Assembly: GCA_037447655.1 (NCBI GenBank)
Contig: JBBHKE010002227.1
Coordinates: 1-46,720 of the forward strand
Source of the DNA: Zygnema cylindricum
Lineage: Eukaryota; Streptophyta; Zygnematophyceae; Zygnematales; Zygnemataceae
Direction: 5' to 3'
Length of the DNA stretch: 46,720 nucleotides
Under the pieces are notes generated by a model. That model was not told the origin of the DNA and ran no database searches. It saw only the letters and a program-made list of their open reading frames with translations. Numbering within the stretch: the stretch's first letter is position 1; every line of letters starts with the position of its first letter. Shown in pieces: positions 11,590-21,258 of this stretch. The position numbers and the translations under genes were made by a program.

Positions 11590-12261
11590 TGTAAAATTAA
11601 TGGTTCTTTTTAGTATTTTCTAGGTCTGAACATGTAAAAAAAAATGCAAAAAAGTAGCAGAGGCAGTATGCCTCTAACTCCTCTCTTCAACTCCCACACT
11701 TGTCGCAATAAGTGAAGGTTAAAAAGCGAGCTAAAGCCATGGCTGCCCATGCTCTCCAAAGAGAGAGAGTCCTTTTATCAAAAGTTATTGATAGACCTAG
11801 ATTCGATCCTAGGTCTACAAAATACAATTGTACGCGTACGCCTTATCTACTAAGTCATAGTTCAAAGGTTACACATATTGTATTAGATAAAACTTTAAAG
11901 CGTACATATTTCATTTAATGGCGAATAATCAAACCTCGAAAAAAGACGACATCCATAGAACTTCAACCGAAATCATGGAACATGAAAAATGACGACATCC
12001 GTAGGATTTCAACGGAACTCACGGAATGTGAAAAATGGACAATGGCTGTAAAAATTCAACGGCCAGAAAGAAGATTTGGCGCGGCGTCAACATCAAACAG
12101 CCATTGTGGATCGTCGAATTACAAACGGACGGCACACGTGAGTGCTGGCATGCCGCGATGGCTCTTTTGGCAGCTTTTTGCCAAAGTGGAGGAAAACTAA
12201 CACGTGTCACCATCCTAAATGATGTTGGAGAAAAAAAGAGACGGAACCGCGACGACATTTG
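11590..12261 (+). repeat. 3' LTR of Copia-2, first part
   Basis: Starts TGTAAAATTAATGGTTC and runs to the Copia-3 insertion. Copia-3's left duplication ATTTG is 12257-12261. The antisense B box (GATTCGATCC, 11800-11809) and A box (CCTTATCTACTAAGTCA, 11841-11857) are especially close to tRNA consensus. The remaining 388 bp of this LTR resume at 16547, giving 1,060 bp in total, like other family C LTRs. Confidence 0.85.
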
Positions 12262-13471
12262 TGTTGAAATGTATGTATTTTCTGGGTCTGAATAAAGGGA
12301 AAATTAATAAAGAGGAAGTCAGCAAAAGGAGCTTGCCTCTCGCTCCACCCTCCAAACCCCCACACTTATCGCAGTCACTGAAGGTTAGAGAGACAGCTAG
12401 AGCCATGGCTACCCATGTTGCCTAGAGAAAGAGAAAGGATGTAGTATTTGGTAAGTTTACCAAAACTGTCTTGACAAACCCAGGATTTGATCCTGGTACC
12501 TGCCGTCCGTCAAGAAACAGCTAGCTTTATCCTGTTGTCTAGGACATATGTTAGAATATATAGGGTACGATAAATATATAAACATAAATAGTTAGACTAA
12601 TTCATTTAACGACGTAGTAAGACATAGAAACAGTTTGTTTTGTATGGACTACGGGTTATCTCGAAACAGATATCGCGCATTTGTTTCAAGTGTGAAACAA
12701 ATATCGCGGATTTAATTCAAATATGAAACAAATATCGCGCAATTATTTAGACGGCCAATTTCAAATGTCGGTCTAAATCGAATGGTCGTGGTGCAAGCCG
12801 GGATTCCGGAGTGGGCGACTTGGCGTTTTCGGGCACCGCCACTCCGAATGACAAGTGGCGGGATCCGCGAGGATTGCGGGATTTCCAAAACGCAAGATGA
12901 TAATTCAGGATGTGACAAATGTCACATTATGGCGATATCGCACATTGACAGTACAGAAAGTACGACGGTGCCTGTACTTTATTGTACACTACGGTCTTAC
13001 GATTGGACCGTACCTCAGTACAACGGAGCTTAGAGAGGGTTTTAGGACTTATAATAATTTTGCCAGGTAGTCGTCTCTCTCCTAGAGGGCATCTATATAA
13101 ATAGGCAAACTTTGCCATTTAATTAAAATTCACTCGGTTGACCAAATTTAGTAATTCTTTTTGCTACGGACTTAGGGGAGTCCAAGCTACATAAGAGGGT
13201 AGTCGGTCAGAGTTTTTGCCTGCCAGGGTGGCTGCATTTCTAAGGGAAATTCATAGTGGGTGAATGTGTCCAAAACTTATATTCTAACTTTGCATTCTGT
13301 GGTCAAACTGAGCACACAAAAAGTCTTATTTCACACGGGTGAAGCTCTATTGGGGTTCTGATTGTCAAGGGGTCAATCATTTGGGTTTGTATCAACTTCG
13401 AGTCGGCACTAACTAGATAAGCTTCTTGAGAGCTGCTTACTCTGGGGACCAATAGAGGTCTCAGAGTTTTA
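12262..13471 (+). repeat. 5' LTR of Copia-3 (family B)
   Basis: A 1,210-bp LTR starting TGTTGAAATGTATGTA and ending TCAGAGTTTTA directly before the primer site; the 3' copy ends TTTCA, so the final CA is mutated here. It contains antisense A/B boxes near 12485-12545, three repeats of an AATATCGCG motif near 12668-12740, a GTAC dyad near 12955-13010 and a TATA box at 13094. Confidence 0.92.
13094..13105 (+). promoter_or_regulatory. TATA box of the Copia-3 5' LTR
   Basis: TATATAAATAGG follows a CT-rich CTCTCTCC block and AGGGCATC. The same context with TATAAATAGG occurs in the 3' LTR at 16166-16173. Transcription should start about 30 bp downstream, which sets the U3/R boundary near 13130; this is inference. 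Confidence 0.7.
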
Positions 13472-13487
13472 GGTTATGGGCCCACCA
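13472..13487 (+). other. Primer binding site of Copia-3
   Basis: GGTTATGGGCCCACCA begins immediately after the LTR. It is the exact complement of TGGTGGGCCCATAACC, the anticodon-arm segment of plant initiator tRNA-Met as I remember it. The gag ATG is at 13476-13478. Confidence 0.85.
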
Positions 13488-14669
13488 TCTAGGGTGCCTA
13501 TGTTTGATGGAACATATTTCACTTATTGAGAGTTTACGATGGAGGGATTGTTTTTCGAAAAGCACTTTAGGGGAAATGTTACGGGACAAGTGAGGTGTCT
13601 GCCACCGGGCTTTGGTGGAGCTCACTACGGAAATTCATTTGGGGCTTCCCACAAAACCAATTGGATTTCAAATGCAACGGAAGGTGATGGGGAAAATCAT
13701 TGCCATGGAATGGGGAAAAGAGGAGAAGGAAAAATAACACCTATGATGAGGGGAGCTAGGCTGTCGGCTACGGTCCAACTTTTAGGGGTTGTAACTAAAT
13801 CTGAATAAACTGACAGTAGAATTTGGGAGTATAAGAACACTATAGCAAAACATCTCATACTTAGAAATGTGTCTAATTCCATAGCTATCCCTCTTTTAAA
13901 TCTAACGAAGTCTTCAAAAATCTGGGAAACACTAAGACAGATTTATAAAAGTAAGACTAAGCAGAGGTAGCAGATAGTAAAATAAGAAATAGGGGCCTAT
14001 TTTTATAAAGGCGGTAGCATGATAGAGTTTTGCAATGATATTGTTGCTTTATATGTTGAGCTTGCTAGTGCGCGATATGTAAAATCTGAGGAGAGAAAGA
14101 CTAACACACTAATCATGAAACTCCCAGATGAGTACAAAAACATCATTAACCGTATACAGGAAATGGATGGCTCCTCATAGACTTGGAGCATTACCATGGG
14201 GATATTTCTTGTGAAGGAAAGCACTTTGGAGCTTTGTAGGGGAAGTAACAGGGTGAATGCACTAAGAGCTGGTGGTGACGAGCGGAAGCGTGATGAGAGG
14301 AAGAAAGACAAAGGTAAACCTTATCGGAATATTGGTGGAAAGAGAGGGAGAGGAAAAGAAATGGGAGCTTTGAAAAAGGGGGTTTGCTTCTTTTGTAGGG
14401 AGCCGGGTCACTATATGGAGAAGTGTCCTAGTTTGGAAGAAATTAGAAGTTGGAATGTTGATGAGGAGGAACAAGGGGAAGAGGAGAACAAGGATGAAGA
14501 TTTTTTGGAGCTTCTCCGCATCGGTAATATGGGTAAGAAAGAAAAACACACAGAAATTCCACGAAAACAACAGTGTGTTTTTGGAGGTATAAGGGAATTT
14601 AAGAGAGAGGAGAAACTTGAGGGAGTTCAAATTATTGAGGATAGCTTCATAGATATTTTGGAAACATAA
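13476..14669 (+). pseudogene. Copia-3 gag
   Basis: From the ATG in the primer site: MGPPSRVPMFDGTYFTY, a TGA where relatives have Trp, then MEGLFFEKHFRG and a Pro/Gly-rich stretch (PPGFGGAHYG). A frameshift and further stops follow; the core Gag helices are recognisable (AKHLILRN, LRQIYKSK, GGSMIEFCND, LIMKLPDEYKNIINRIQ). The last 157 codons (14196-14669) are open and include a basic region (DERKRDERKKDKGK) and a CCHC knuckle (CFFCREPGHYMEKC), ending at a TAA. Compared with Copia-7 the order is the same but the sequence is well diverged, so Copia-3 belongs to another family. Confidence 0.8.
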
Positions 14670-14762
14670 AACTGGTCGAAAAGGGGGACTTCAACGAATT
14701 CTGAAGAAAGGGGAGAAGTAAATCTAAAGGGGGCTCTAAAGGATAAGGGAGAAGAGGAATAT

Positions 14763-15317
14763 TTGATTAAAAGTTTAGAGGAGGAGAAATATATTTTGGG
14801 AATAAAAATAGAAAGTGATAATGGAAAGAATTACGTGGGAGAGAGTGAGGAAAGTTCACAAAATGGGGTAATTATCATGGATAAAAATATGAGTTCGGAA
14901 GATGTAGATTTTATGAGGAACTTAGTGGGGACTCTTGATTTAAGGATAAATTTCGGGGGTAATGGTTTTGACATCACTAATGGGAGTGATGCCATCTATG
15001 AAGGTGTGCCTGTAAAACGGGTAGCATTTGGGTGTGTGTTGCAAATTGGAGATGGGGCTGACTATTTGAATTGCAAGAGGAAAATTGGATTTTGTGTGGA
15101 TGTAAAAGAGATGAGGTGGATAAAATCTTTGTTCGCATTTATGAAAAGTGGGATGCTAAATAAAGTGTGTGATCAACACGATGCAATTTTTATTTCAGCT
15201 CATCTAATAGACCTATTTGAATATGAGGTTATTTACTTAAAGTTTTATGCGAAGAAAAGAAAGAAGAAAAAGGAAAGAAAAATGTATTTGATAGGAGTTG
15301 TAAGGAAAGTAGACTAG
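14763..15317 (+). pseudogene. Copia-3 reverse transcriptase/RNase H remnant in frame with gag
   Basis: An open frame of 184 codons in the same frame as the gag zinc-knuckle segment, separated from it by a single TAA and a short bridge. EEEKYILGIKIESD matches the end of the reverse transcriptase domain (EAKYVLGIQVERD in Copia-7). MSSEDVDFMRNLVG, FGGNGFDITNGSDAIYEGVP and VLQIGDGADYLN match RNase H, but the TMEAEYMAS segment and the CDNQ segment are altered (VDVKEMRWIKSLF, CDQHDAIFISA). No catalytic core is complete. A Lys-rich tail (KKRKKKKERK) ends it. A deletion derivative whose frame stayed mostly open. Confidence 0.75.
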
Positions 15318-15330
15318 AAAATAAAGGGAG
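15318..15330 (+). other. Polypurine tract of Copia-3
   Basis: AAAATAAAGGGAG directly before the 3' LTR; identical to the tracts of Copia-7 (36685-36697) and, on the minus strand, Copia-5 (19506-19518), although the LTR families differ. Confidence 0.85.
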
Positions 15331-16541
15331 TGTTGAAATATATGTATTTTCTAGGTCTGAATAAAGGGAAAATTAATAAAGAGGAAGTCAACAAAAGGAG
15401 CTTGCCTCTCGCTCCACCCTCCAAACCCCCACACTTGTCGCAGTCACTGAAGGTTGGAGAGACAGCTAAAGCCATGGCTGCCCATGCTGCCTAGAGAAAG
15501 AGACAGGCTGTAGTATTTGGTAGGTTTACCAAAACTGTCTTGACAGACCCAGGATTTGATCCTGGTACTTGCTGTCCGTCCAGAAACAGCTAGCTTTATC
15601 CTGTAGTCTAGGACCTATGTTAGGATATATAGGGTACGATAAATATATAAACATAAATAGTTAGACTAATTCATTTAACCGCGTAGTAAGACATAGAAAC
15701 AGTTTGTTTTGTACGGACTACGGGTTATCTCGAAACAGATATCGCGCATTTTTTTCAAGTGTGAAACAAATATCGCGCATTTAATTCAAATATGAAACAA
15801 ATATCGCGCAATTATTTAGACGGCCAATTTCAAATGTCGGTCTAAATCGAACGGTCGTGGTGCGAGCCGGGATTCCGGAGTGGGCGACTTTGCGTTTTCC
15901 GGCACCGCCACTCCGAATGACACGTGGCATGATCCGCGAGGATTGCGGGATTTTCGAAACACAAGATGATAATTCCGAATGTGACAAATGTCACATTATC
16001 GCGATATCGTACATTGACCGTACAGAAAGTACGACGGTGCTTGTACTTTCTTGTACGGTACAGTCTTATGATTAGACCGTACCTCAGTACTAGAGAGCTT
16101 AAAAAGGAGTTTTAGGACTTAGAATAATTTTGCCAGGTAACCGCCTCTCTCCTAGAGAGCATCTGTATAAATAGGCAAATTTTGCCATTTAATTACAATT
16201 CACTCAGTTTACCAAATTCAGTGATTCTTTTTGCTGCGGACTCAAGGGAGTCCAAGCAACATAAAGGTGTAGTCGGTAAGAGTTTTTGCCTGCCAAAGTG
16301 GTGGCATTTCTGAGGGAAAGTCAAAGTGGGTGAATGTGTCCAAAACTCATATTCTAACTTTGCATTCTGTGGTGGAACTGAGCACACAGAAAGTCTTATT
16401 TCATAGGGGTGAAGTTGTTTTGGGGTTCTGATTGTCAATGGGTCAATCATTTGGGTTTGTATCAACTTCAAGTCGGCACTAACTAGATAAACTTCTTGGG
16501 AGGTACCTACTCTGAAGACCAATGGAGGTCTCAGAGTTTCA
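15331..16541 (+). repeat. 3' LTR of Copia-3 (family B)
   Basis: A 1,211-bp LTR from TGTTGAAATATATGTA to TCAGAGTTTCA, colinear with the 5' copy and with the solo LTR at 8641. TATAAATA lies at 16166-16173. A GACACGTGGC G-box/ABRE-like motif is at about 15919-15928. Confidence 0.92.
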
Positions 16542-16546
16542 ATTTG

Positions 16547-16934
16547 TGCCACGTGGCAGACTGAGAGTGGTGTCGTATAATTCCGTACATAAAGTATAGC
16601 TGCTACCGTATTTTGTATCTATGTTATGTACTTTATGATGATGTGAGTAGGATTATATGACCTAGTTTTTTTGGGAAGCCCTCTCTCCCATAGAACATCT
16701 GTATAAATTCATTGTCTTTGAACAGCCATAATTTTATGCTCAAGGGAGCAAATTCGAAGATTCTTTTTAATATCGACTCTGAAATTGTCTTCTTTTCACA
16801 AGGGTGAAAGTGGTGATAGTTTTTGTTTGCTAGGGTGAAAGTTATTGTTGTTTAAACACAAAACGGTCAGGGATATCTTACGGGCTTCGTGTGAGCTTCC
16901 CAGTATGAGGACTTATGGAGGTCTTACAATTGCA
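16547..16934 (+). repeat. 3' LTR of Copia-2, second part
   Basis: Continues the LTR cut by Copia-3, beginning TGCCACGTGGCAG (a palindromic G-box), with TATAAATTC near 16712 and ending GGTCTTACAATTGCA at the junction with Copia-4. A target-duplication candidate, CATGT, follows at 16935. Confidence 0.82.
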
Positions 16935-17460
16935 CATGTCCGCAATCATTTTTTTATCAGTTTTTTGAACCAGTTTAATGATTTTATTTTCAACCTTCAC
17001 TATGACAAAGCTTAGTCTAATATCCATATGTTTAGCTTTGAAGTGATGTTTCGGACTACCTGCAATAGAGATACCAGCTTCATTATCACAAAAAACTTTT
17101 TGAGTTTCAGACTTCATGAACGGAAGTTCTTCAATAAGAGATTTCACCCACATTAATTCTTTGGTGGCAGCACAAGAAGCCATGTACTTAGCCTCCATAG
17201 TGGACAAAGCAACTATTTTTGTTGTTTGCTACTCCAACAGCATGCACCGATCCAATTTGCAACACATGTCTTCTGTACACCGCCTTAAAGGCACATCCCC
17301 ATAATTGGCATCAATCCAAGTAGTGATGTCATTGTGCTCCCCTCCCAAATGCAAGCACAATTCCCTTGTTCCCACCAAATATCTGATCACTCTTTTGGTT
17401 CCTTCGCAGTCTCTCTTTTTGGGCTCATTTAGGCTTCGTCTCAAGATACCTACTGCTGCA
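16935..17460 (-). pseudogene. Copia-4 RNase H
   Basis: Minus strand: MRRSLNEPKKRDCEGTKRV, then TTWIDANYGDVPLRR (first acidic site), a stop after RCMLLE, then STMEAKYMASCAATK (second acidic site), FCDNEAGISIAG (third) and KHHFKAKHMDIRLSFV. All three visible acidic motifs survive but a stop separates the first from the others. The frame ends in KKMIADM, where Copia-2's LTR begins. Confidence 0.83.
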
Positions 17461-17461
17461 G

Positions 17462-18452
17462 CTATATGTGGCTAGTAGAGTTCATAAAGTAAATTAAACT
17501 GCCAACAATATGCCGATATGGAATCCTTTCTATAAAACTCTTTTCCTCCTCATCTATCTGATCATTCAAAATCAATATTCCTCCCTCTTCACTCCCCTCT
17601 AATACTTTCTTTAGATCTAGGAGAGTGGTACATCCATTTGATTTATCCATCTGAAACTTTTCTAGCATATTACCAATAGTTTCTTTCTGAGTGAGTCTTA
17701 TAATTTTGTTCCCTCTATCCATCTCCATTTGAATCCCCAAAATATATTTAGCTTCGTCGAGATCATTCATGTAAAACCGGCTTCTTAGATCCTGTTTTAG
17801 TTTGTTAATCTTATCTAACGACTTGCTTAAGACTAACAAATCATCCACATAAATAGCAATGAATATCACTCCATTCTCATCCTCACACAAATATATGGAG
17901 TGATCCAAACTAATTGTGATATACCCCAAACCGTTTAAAAATTCGTCCAACTTTATGTTCCATAGTCGGGGGGGTTGTTTAAGGCCATAAAGTGATTGTA
18001 TTAGTTTGTATACCTTGCTTTCTTCTCCAATTTCCACGAATCCTTTCGGTTGCCTCATCTAGATTTTTTCTTCCAACTCTCCGTGTAAGAAGGCGGTCTT
18101 AATATCCATCTGGTGTATTTCCATATCCTTTGCTGTGGCTAAATTTAAGAGAATTTTGATAAAAGGGAATCTGACTACAAATGCAAAGGTTTCTTCATAG
18201 TCTATTCCATCTATTTGAGTATAACCTTTAGCAACCAACCTAGTTTTATATCTTTTAATTGTGTTATCTGGGTTTAGTTTAAGCTTAAAAACCCACATAC
18301 ATCCAATCGGTTTTTGGCCCGATGGACTATCTACCAACCCCTATGTGTTGGCTTCCATGTTGAGGCCATTTTTTTATTTATAGTAATGATCCACCGACTA
18401 CTTTTTCGGGTATTTATGGCCTCTTAGTATGTCTGAGTTACATCTGAGTGAG
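17462..18452 (-). pseudogene. Copia-4 reverse transcriptase
   Basis: Two open pieces in minus orientation. 18059-18337: CMWVFKLKLNPDNTIKRYK, RLVAKGYTQIDGIDYEETFA, HQMDIKTAFLHGELEEKI. 17462-18058: MRQPKGFVEIGEESKVYKLI, SLYGLKQPPRLWN, the catalytic box IAIYVDDLLVLSKS, MNDLDEAKYILGIQ and PYRHIVGSLIYFMN. They are separated by one TAG. The N-terminal lead-in (18338-18452) has stops and is followed by the Copia-5 insertion. Confidence 0.85.
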
Positions 18453-18457
18453 ACATC

Positions 18458-19505
18458 TGAAACTCTAAGACCTCCATAAGTCCCCAAAGTGGACAGCTTC
18501 CAAGAAGCCTCTAGGATAATCCTGACCCCTTTGTGTTTCAGCAATAATAACTGCCACCCTGGCACACAAAAACTCTGACCACCTGCACCCCTGTGAAGGC
18601 AAGACAACCCCTGAGTTGATAGCAAAAAGAATCTCTGAATTTGCTCCCCTGAGCAATAAGTTATGGAGGGTCAAAGTTTACCTTTTGTACAGAAGCTCTC
18701 TGGGAGAGAGGGTCTTATCTTCTAATTTTTCTAAGTCCTATCTCTCTCACAGACTCTATCTACTGATGTACGGAACCAATCAGATTACAGTTGCGTACGC
18801 AAAAGTACAGCTGCCGGTGTACTTTATGTACGGAAACTGTACGACATGGCCTAAATGTCCACACGTGGTATGTCCGGATTCGCTCCTTTAATCCTCGGAG
18901 ATGCCGCGCTCCAATGTAACATCGCCACGTGTCATCCGATGTGGCGATGCCCACAAACTGTCGAATTCTTCTTCCGCGATCTCAGCGCTAATTCTGGCCG
19001 TCCGATTAAACTCGCATTTGATCGTAGCCGTAATAAATACATGCGTCGTATTTGTTTCGCTTACGAAATCTATGCGCGGTATTGATTTCTTATCCATACC
19101 GCAATTCGTACTTTTACATACTAGATCTATGTATCCCGTTAACAATTATAGTTAAATGATTTATCCTACGAATTAATGTTTAATTAATTATCGTACTATA
19201 TAATACGTAACACTACTTCTAGACTTAACGGCTAAGGCTACCGGCTATCTACTATCTGTCAGCCGGCACGTACACGGATCAAATCCTGTGGCCGGCACAT
19301 ACCTTTTAGTAAATAATTCCCTAACTAATATAAATTTCCCGTAAACCTCAGGATAGCCTAGGTAGCCATGGCTCTAGCTTCCTCTCCAATTTCTTAGTGA
19401 CTGCGACAAGTTTGAGAGTTGGAGAGAGAAGTTAGAGGTAGACTACCTCGGCTTCTTTATTTCTATTCAGACCTAGAAAATACTTTAAAACCATTAATTT
19501 CTACA
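18458..19505 (-). repeat. 3' LTR of Copia-5 (family A, subtype G)
   Basis: A 1,048-bp LTR, plus-strand left end TGAAACTCTAAGACC, right end TTAATTTCTACA. It shares diagnostic bases with the 5' LTR of Copia-7 and not with its own partner LTR (see findings). The A/B-box-like pair is near 19222-19290. Confidence 0.95.
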
Positions 19506-19518
19506 CTCCCTTTATTTT

Positions 19519-21256
19519 CTACTCAATCTTTAATTTCAGACCACACTTCTCACTGCAGAAAATTAGCTTAGGGGAAGGCACAGGTTTGGTCATCATATCT
19601 GCTACCATCTCACTATCTGGTCGGTACTCTAAACTGATTATTTTATTTTCTACTTTCTCTCTAACAAAGCTGAGTCTAATGTCCATATGTTTGGCTTTAA
19701 AATGATGTTTAGGATTGGCAGAAATAGCAATTGCTGCCTGATTATCACAAAATATTTTCTGAACACCACTCTTAAGATGACCAAGCTCACCAAGCAAAGA
19801 CTTGACCCACATCAAATCTTTTACAGCACAGCAAGAGGCCATATACACAGCCTCCATGGTGGACTGAGCAATAACCTTTTGCTGTTAGCTACTCCAACAG
19901 CAAGCCCCATCACCCACATATAATACATATCCAGAAGTGCATCTCCTCATCGGAGCATCACCATAACTGGAATCACTACAAGTAGTGATGTCAGTATTCT
20001 CCCCACCCAAATGCAACCATAGATCCCTACTTCCTATCAAGTATCTAAGGACTCTCTTAGCTGCCTCCCAATCCCTCTTAGTGGGAGCATTTAGACTTCT
20101 ACTCAGCACTCCTACAGCTGCAGCTAAATCCGGCCGGGTACAATTCATAAAATAGATTAGACTTCCCACTACTTGTCTGTAAGGAATAGTCTGCATGAAC
20201 TTCTGGTCTTCATGAGATAATTCCTCGTCTAAGACTATGACTCCTTTTTCCTCACTCCCCTCACTTCCCTTTTTCAACTCCATTGGAGTTGTACAACTAT
20301 TAGCTTTATCCATTTGAAATTTTTCCAGCATGTTCCCTATTGCTTCTTTTGGAGTCAATCATATAATTTTTCTTTTTCGGTCTCTCTCTACTTCAATCCC
20401 CAAAACATATTTTGCTTCCCCCATATCCTTCATTTCAAATCTCCCCTTAAGATCGGTTTTCAATTTATTAATTTTTTCCATTGATTTACTTAAAACAAGC
20501 AAATCATCAACATAAATTGCAATAAATATAAAACCTTCCTCATCTTCGAAAACATAGATTGAGTGATCTGAGTTGATCCAGATATATTCCCGACCGGTAA
20601 GAAACTCATCAAGCTTCTTATTCCACTGTCGAGGCGCCTGTTTCAAACCATAAAGAGATTTAATCAGTCGGCATACCTTACTCTCCTCTCCTTCCTCCAC
20701 AAACCCTTCGGGTTGTCGCATGAAGATCTCCTCTTCCAATTCTCCATGCAAAAAGGCTGTTTTGATGTCCATCTGACGCACTTCCATATCTTCCGCTGCT
20801 GCTAGGCTGAGAAGTATGCGGGCGGAGGGAAATCTGATCACCGGGGCAAAGGTTTCCTCGTAGTCAATTCCCTCCTTTTGTGTAAATCCCTTTGCCACTA
20901 GTCGGGCCTTGTAGCGCTCGATTGTGTTATCTGGGTTCAGTTTTAATTTGAAAACCCACTTACAACTGATAGGTTTTCGGTTAGGTGGACAATCCACGAG
21001 CTCCCAAGTATCGGCTGCCATAATTGAGGCCATCTCTTCATTGATGGCTGTCTTCCACCGATTTCTTTCTGGACAAGTCATCGCCTCTCCATAAGTTTGA
21101 GGTTCATCTTGATGAGATAGTTTTGTTACCTTGTTATTAACCTGTTTTTCTTGCAGTCTTTTGCTACTTCTCCTTCCCCCATCAAAATCTGAGGCTGGAA
21201 TAGATGTTTCTCGTGGATTCTTTCGAACAAACTCGGCTTCTCCCCTATCCCTTGAT
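19519..21256 (-). pseudogene. Copia-5 reverse transcriptase and RNase H
   Basis: One minus-strand frame broken by two stops. The segment 21081-20359 (240 codons) covers the reverse transcriptase: CKWVFKLKLNPDNTIERYK, GIDYEETFAPV, RQMDIKTAFLHGELEEEI, SLYGLKQAPRQWN and the catalytic YVDD in AIYVDDLLVLSKS, ending at a TGA after KRKII. 20358-19885 continues with EAIGNMLEKFQMD, PYRQVVGSLIYFMN and RNase H Asp site CSDSSYGDAPMRR to a TAA after CCWSS. 19857-19519 has a mutated MEAVYMASC, FCDNQAAIAISA and the end KCGLKLKIE. Most motifs are well kept, so inactivation may be recent. Confidence 0.92.
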
Positions 21257-21258
21257 TC

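Larger units (their letters stand above)
12262..16541 (+). mobile_element. Copia-3, short internally deleted copia element
   Basis: Complete element of 4,280 bp with two long LTRs (12262-13471 and 15331-16541) and matching 5-bp target duplications ATTTG (12257-12261 and 16542-16546). The internal part is only 1,859 bp: gag, then a splice-like jump into reverse transcriptase/RNase H remnants; protease and integrase are gone. A primer site and an intact polypurine tract remain, so it could have moved in trans with proteins from a relative. It sits inside the 3' LTR of Copia-2. Confidence 0.92.
5908..16934 (+). mobile_element. Copia-2, plus-strand Ty1/copia element with four insertions
   Basis: Plus-strand order: gag end, protease and pre-integrase (5913-6884), integrase (7925-8640), linker, reverse transcriptase and RNase H (9807-11576), polypurine tract (11577-11589), 3' LTR (11590-12261 plus 16547-16934). 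Copia-1 cuts it in gag at its left edge; a family C solo LTR (6890), a family B solo LTR (8641) and Copia-3 (12262) interrupt it. It lies in the RNase H end of Copia-4; CATGT at 16935-16939 should be its target duplication. Its 5' LTR and most of gag should lie left of the window. Confidence 0.85.

Noticed and set aside
18760-18954. 64-codon frames repeated in four LTRs (also 24160, 31850, 37249)
   Set aside because: Conserved only because the LTRs are homologous; the frames lie in U3 and differ freely between families. They were useful only as subtype markers.
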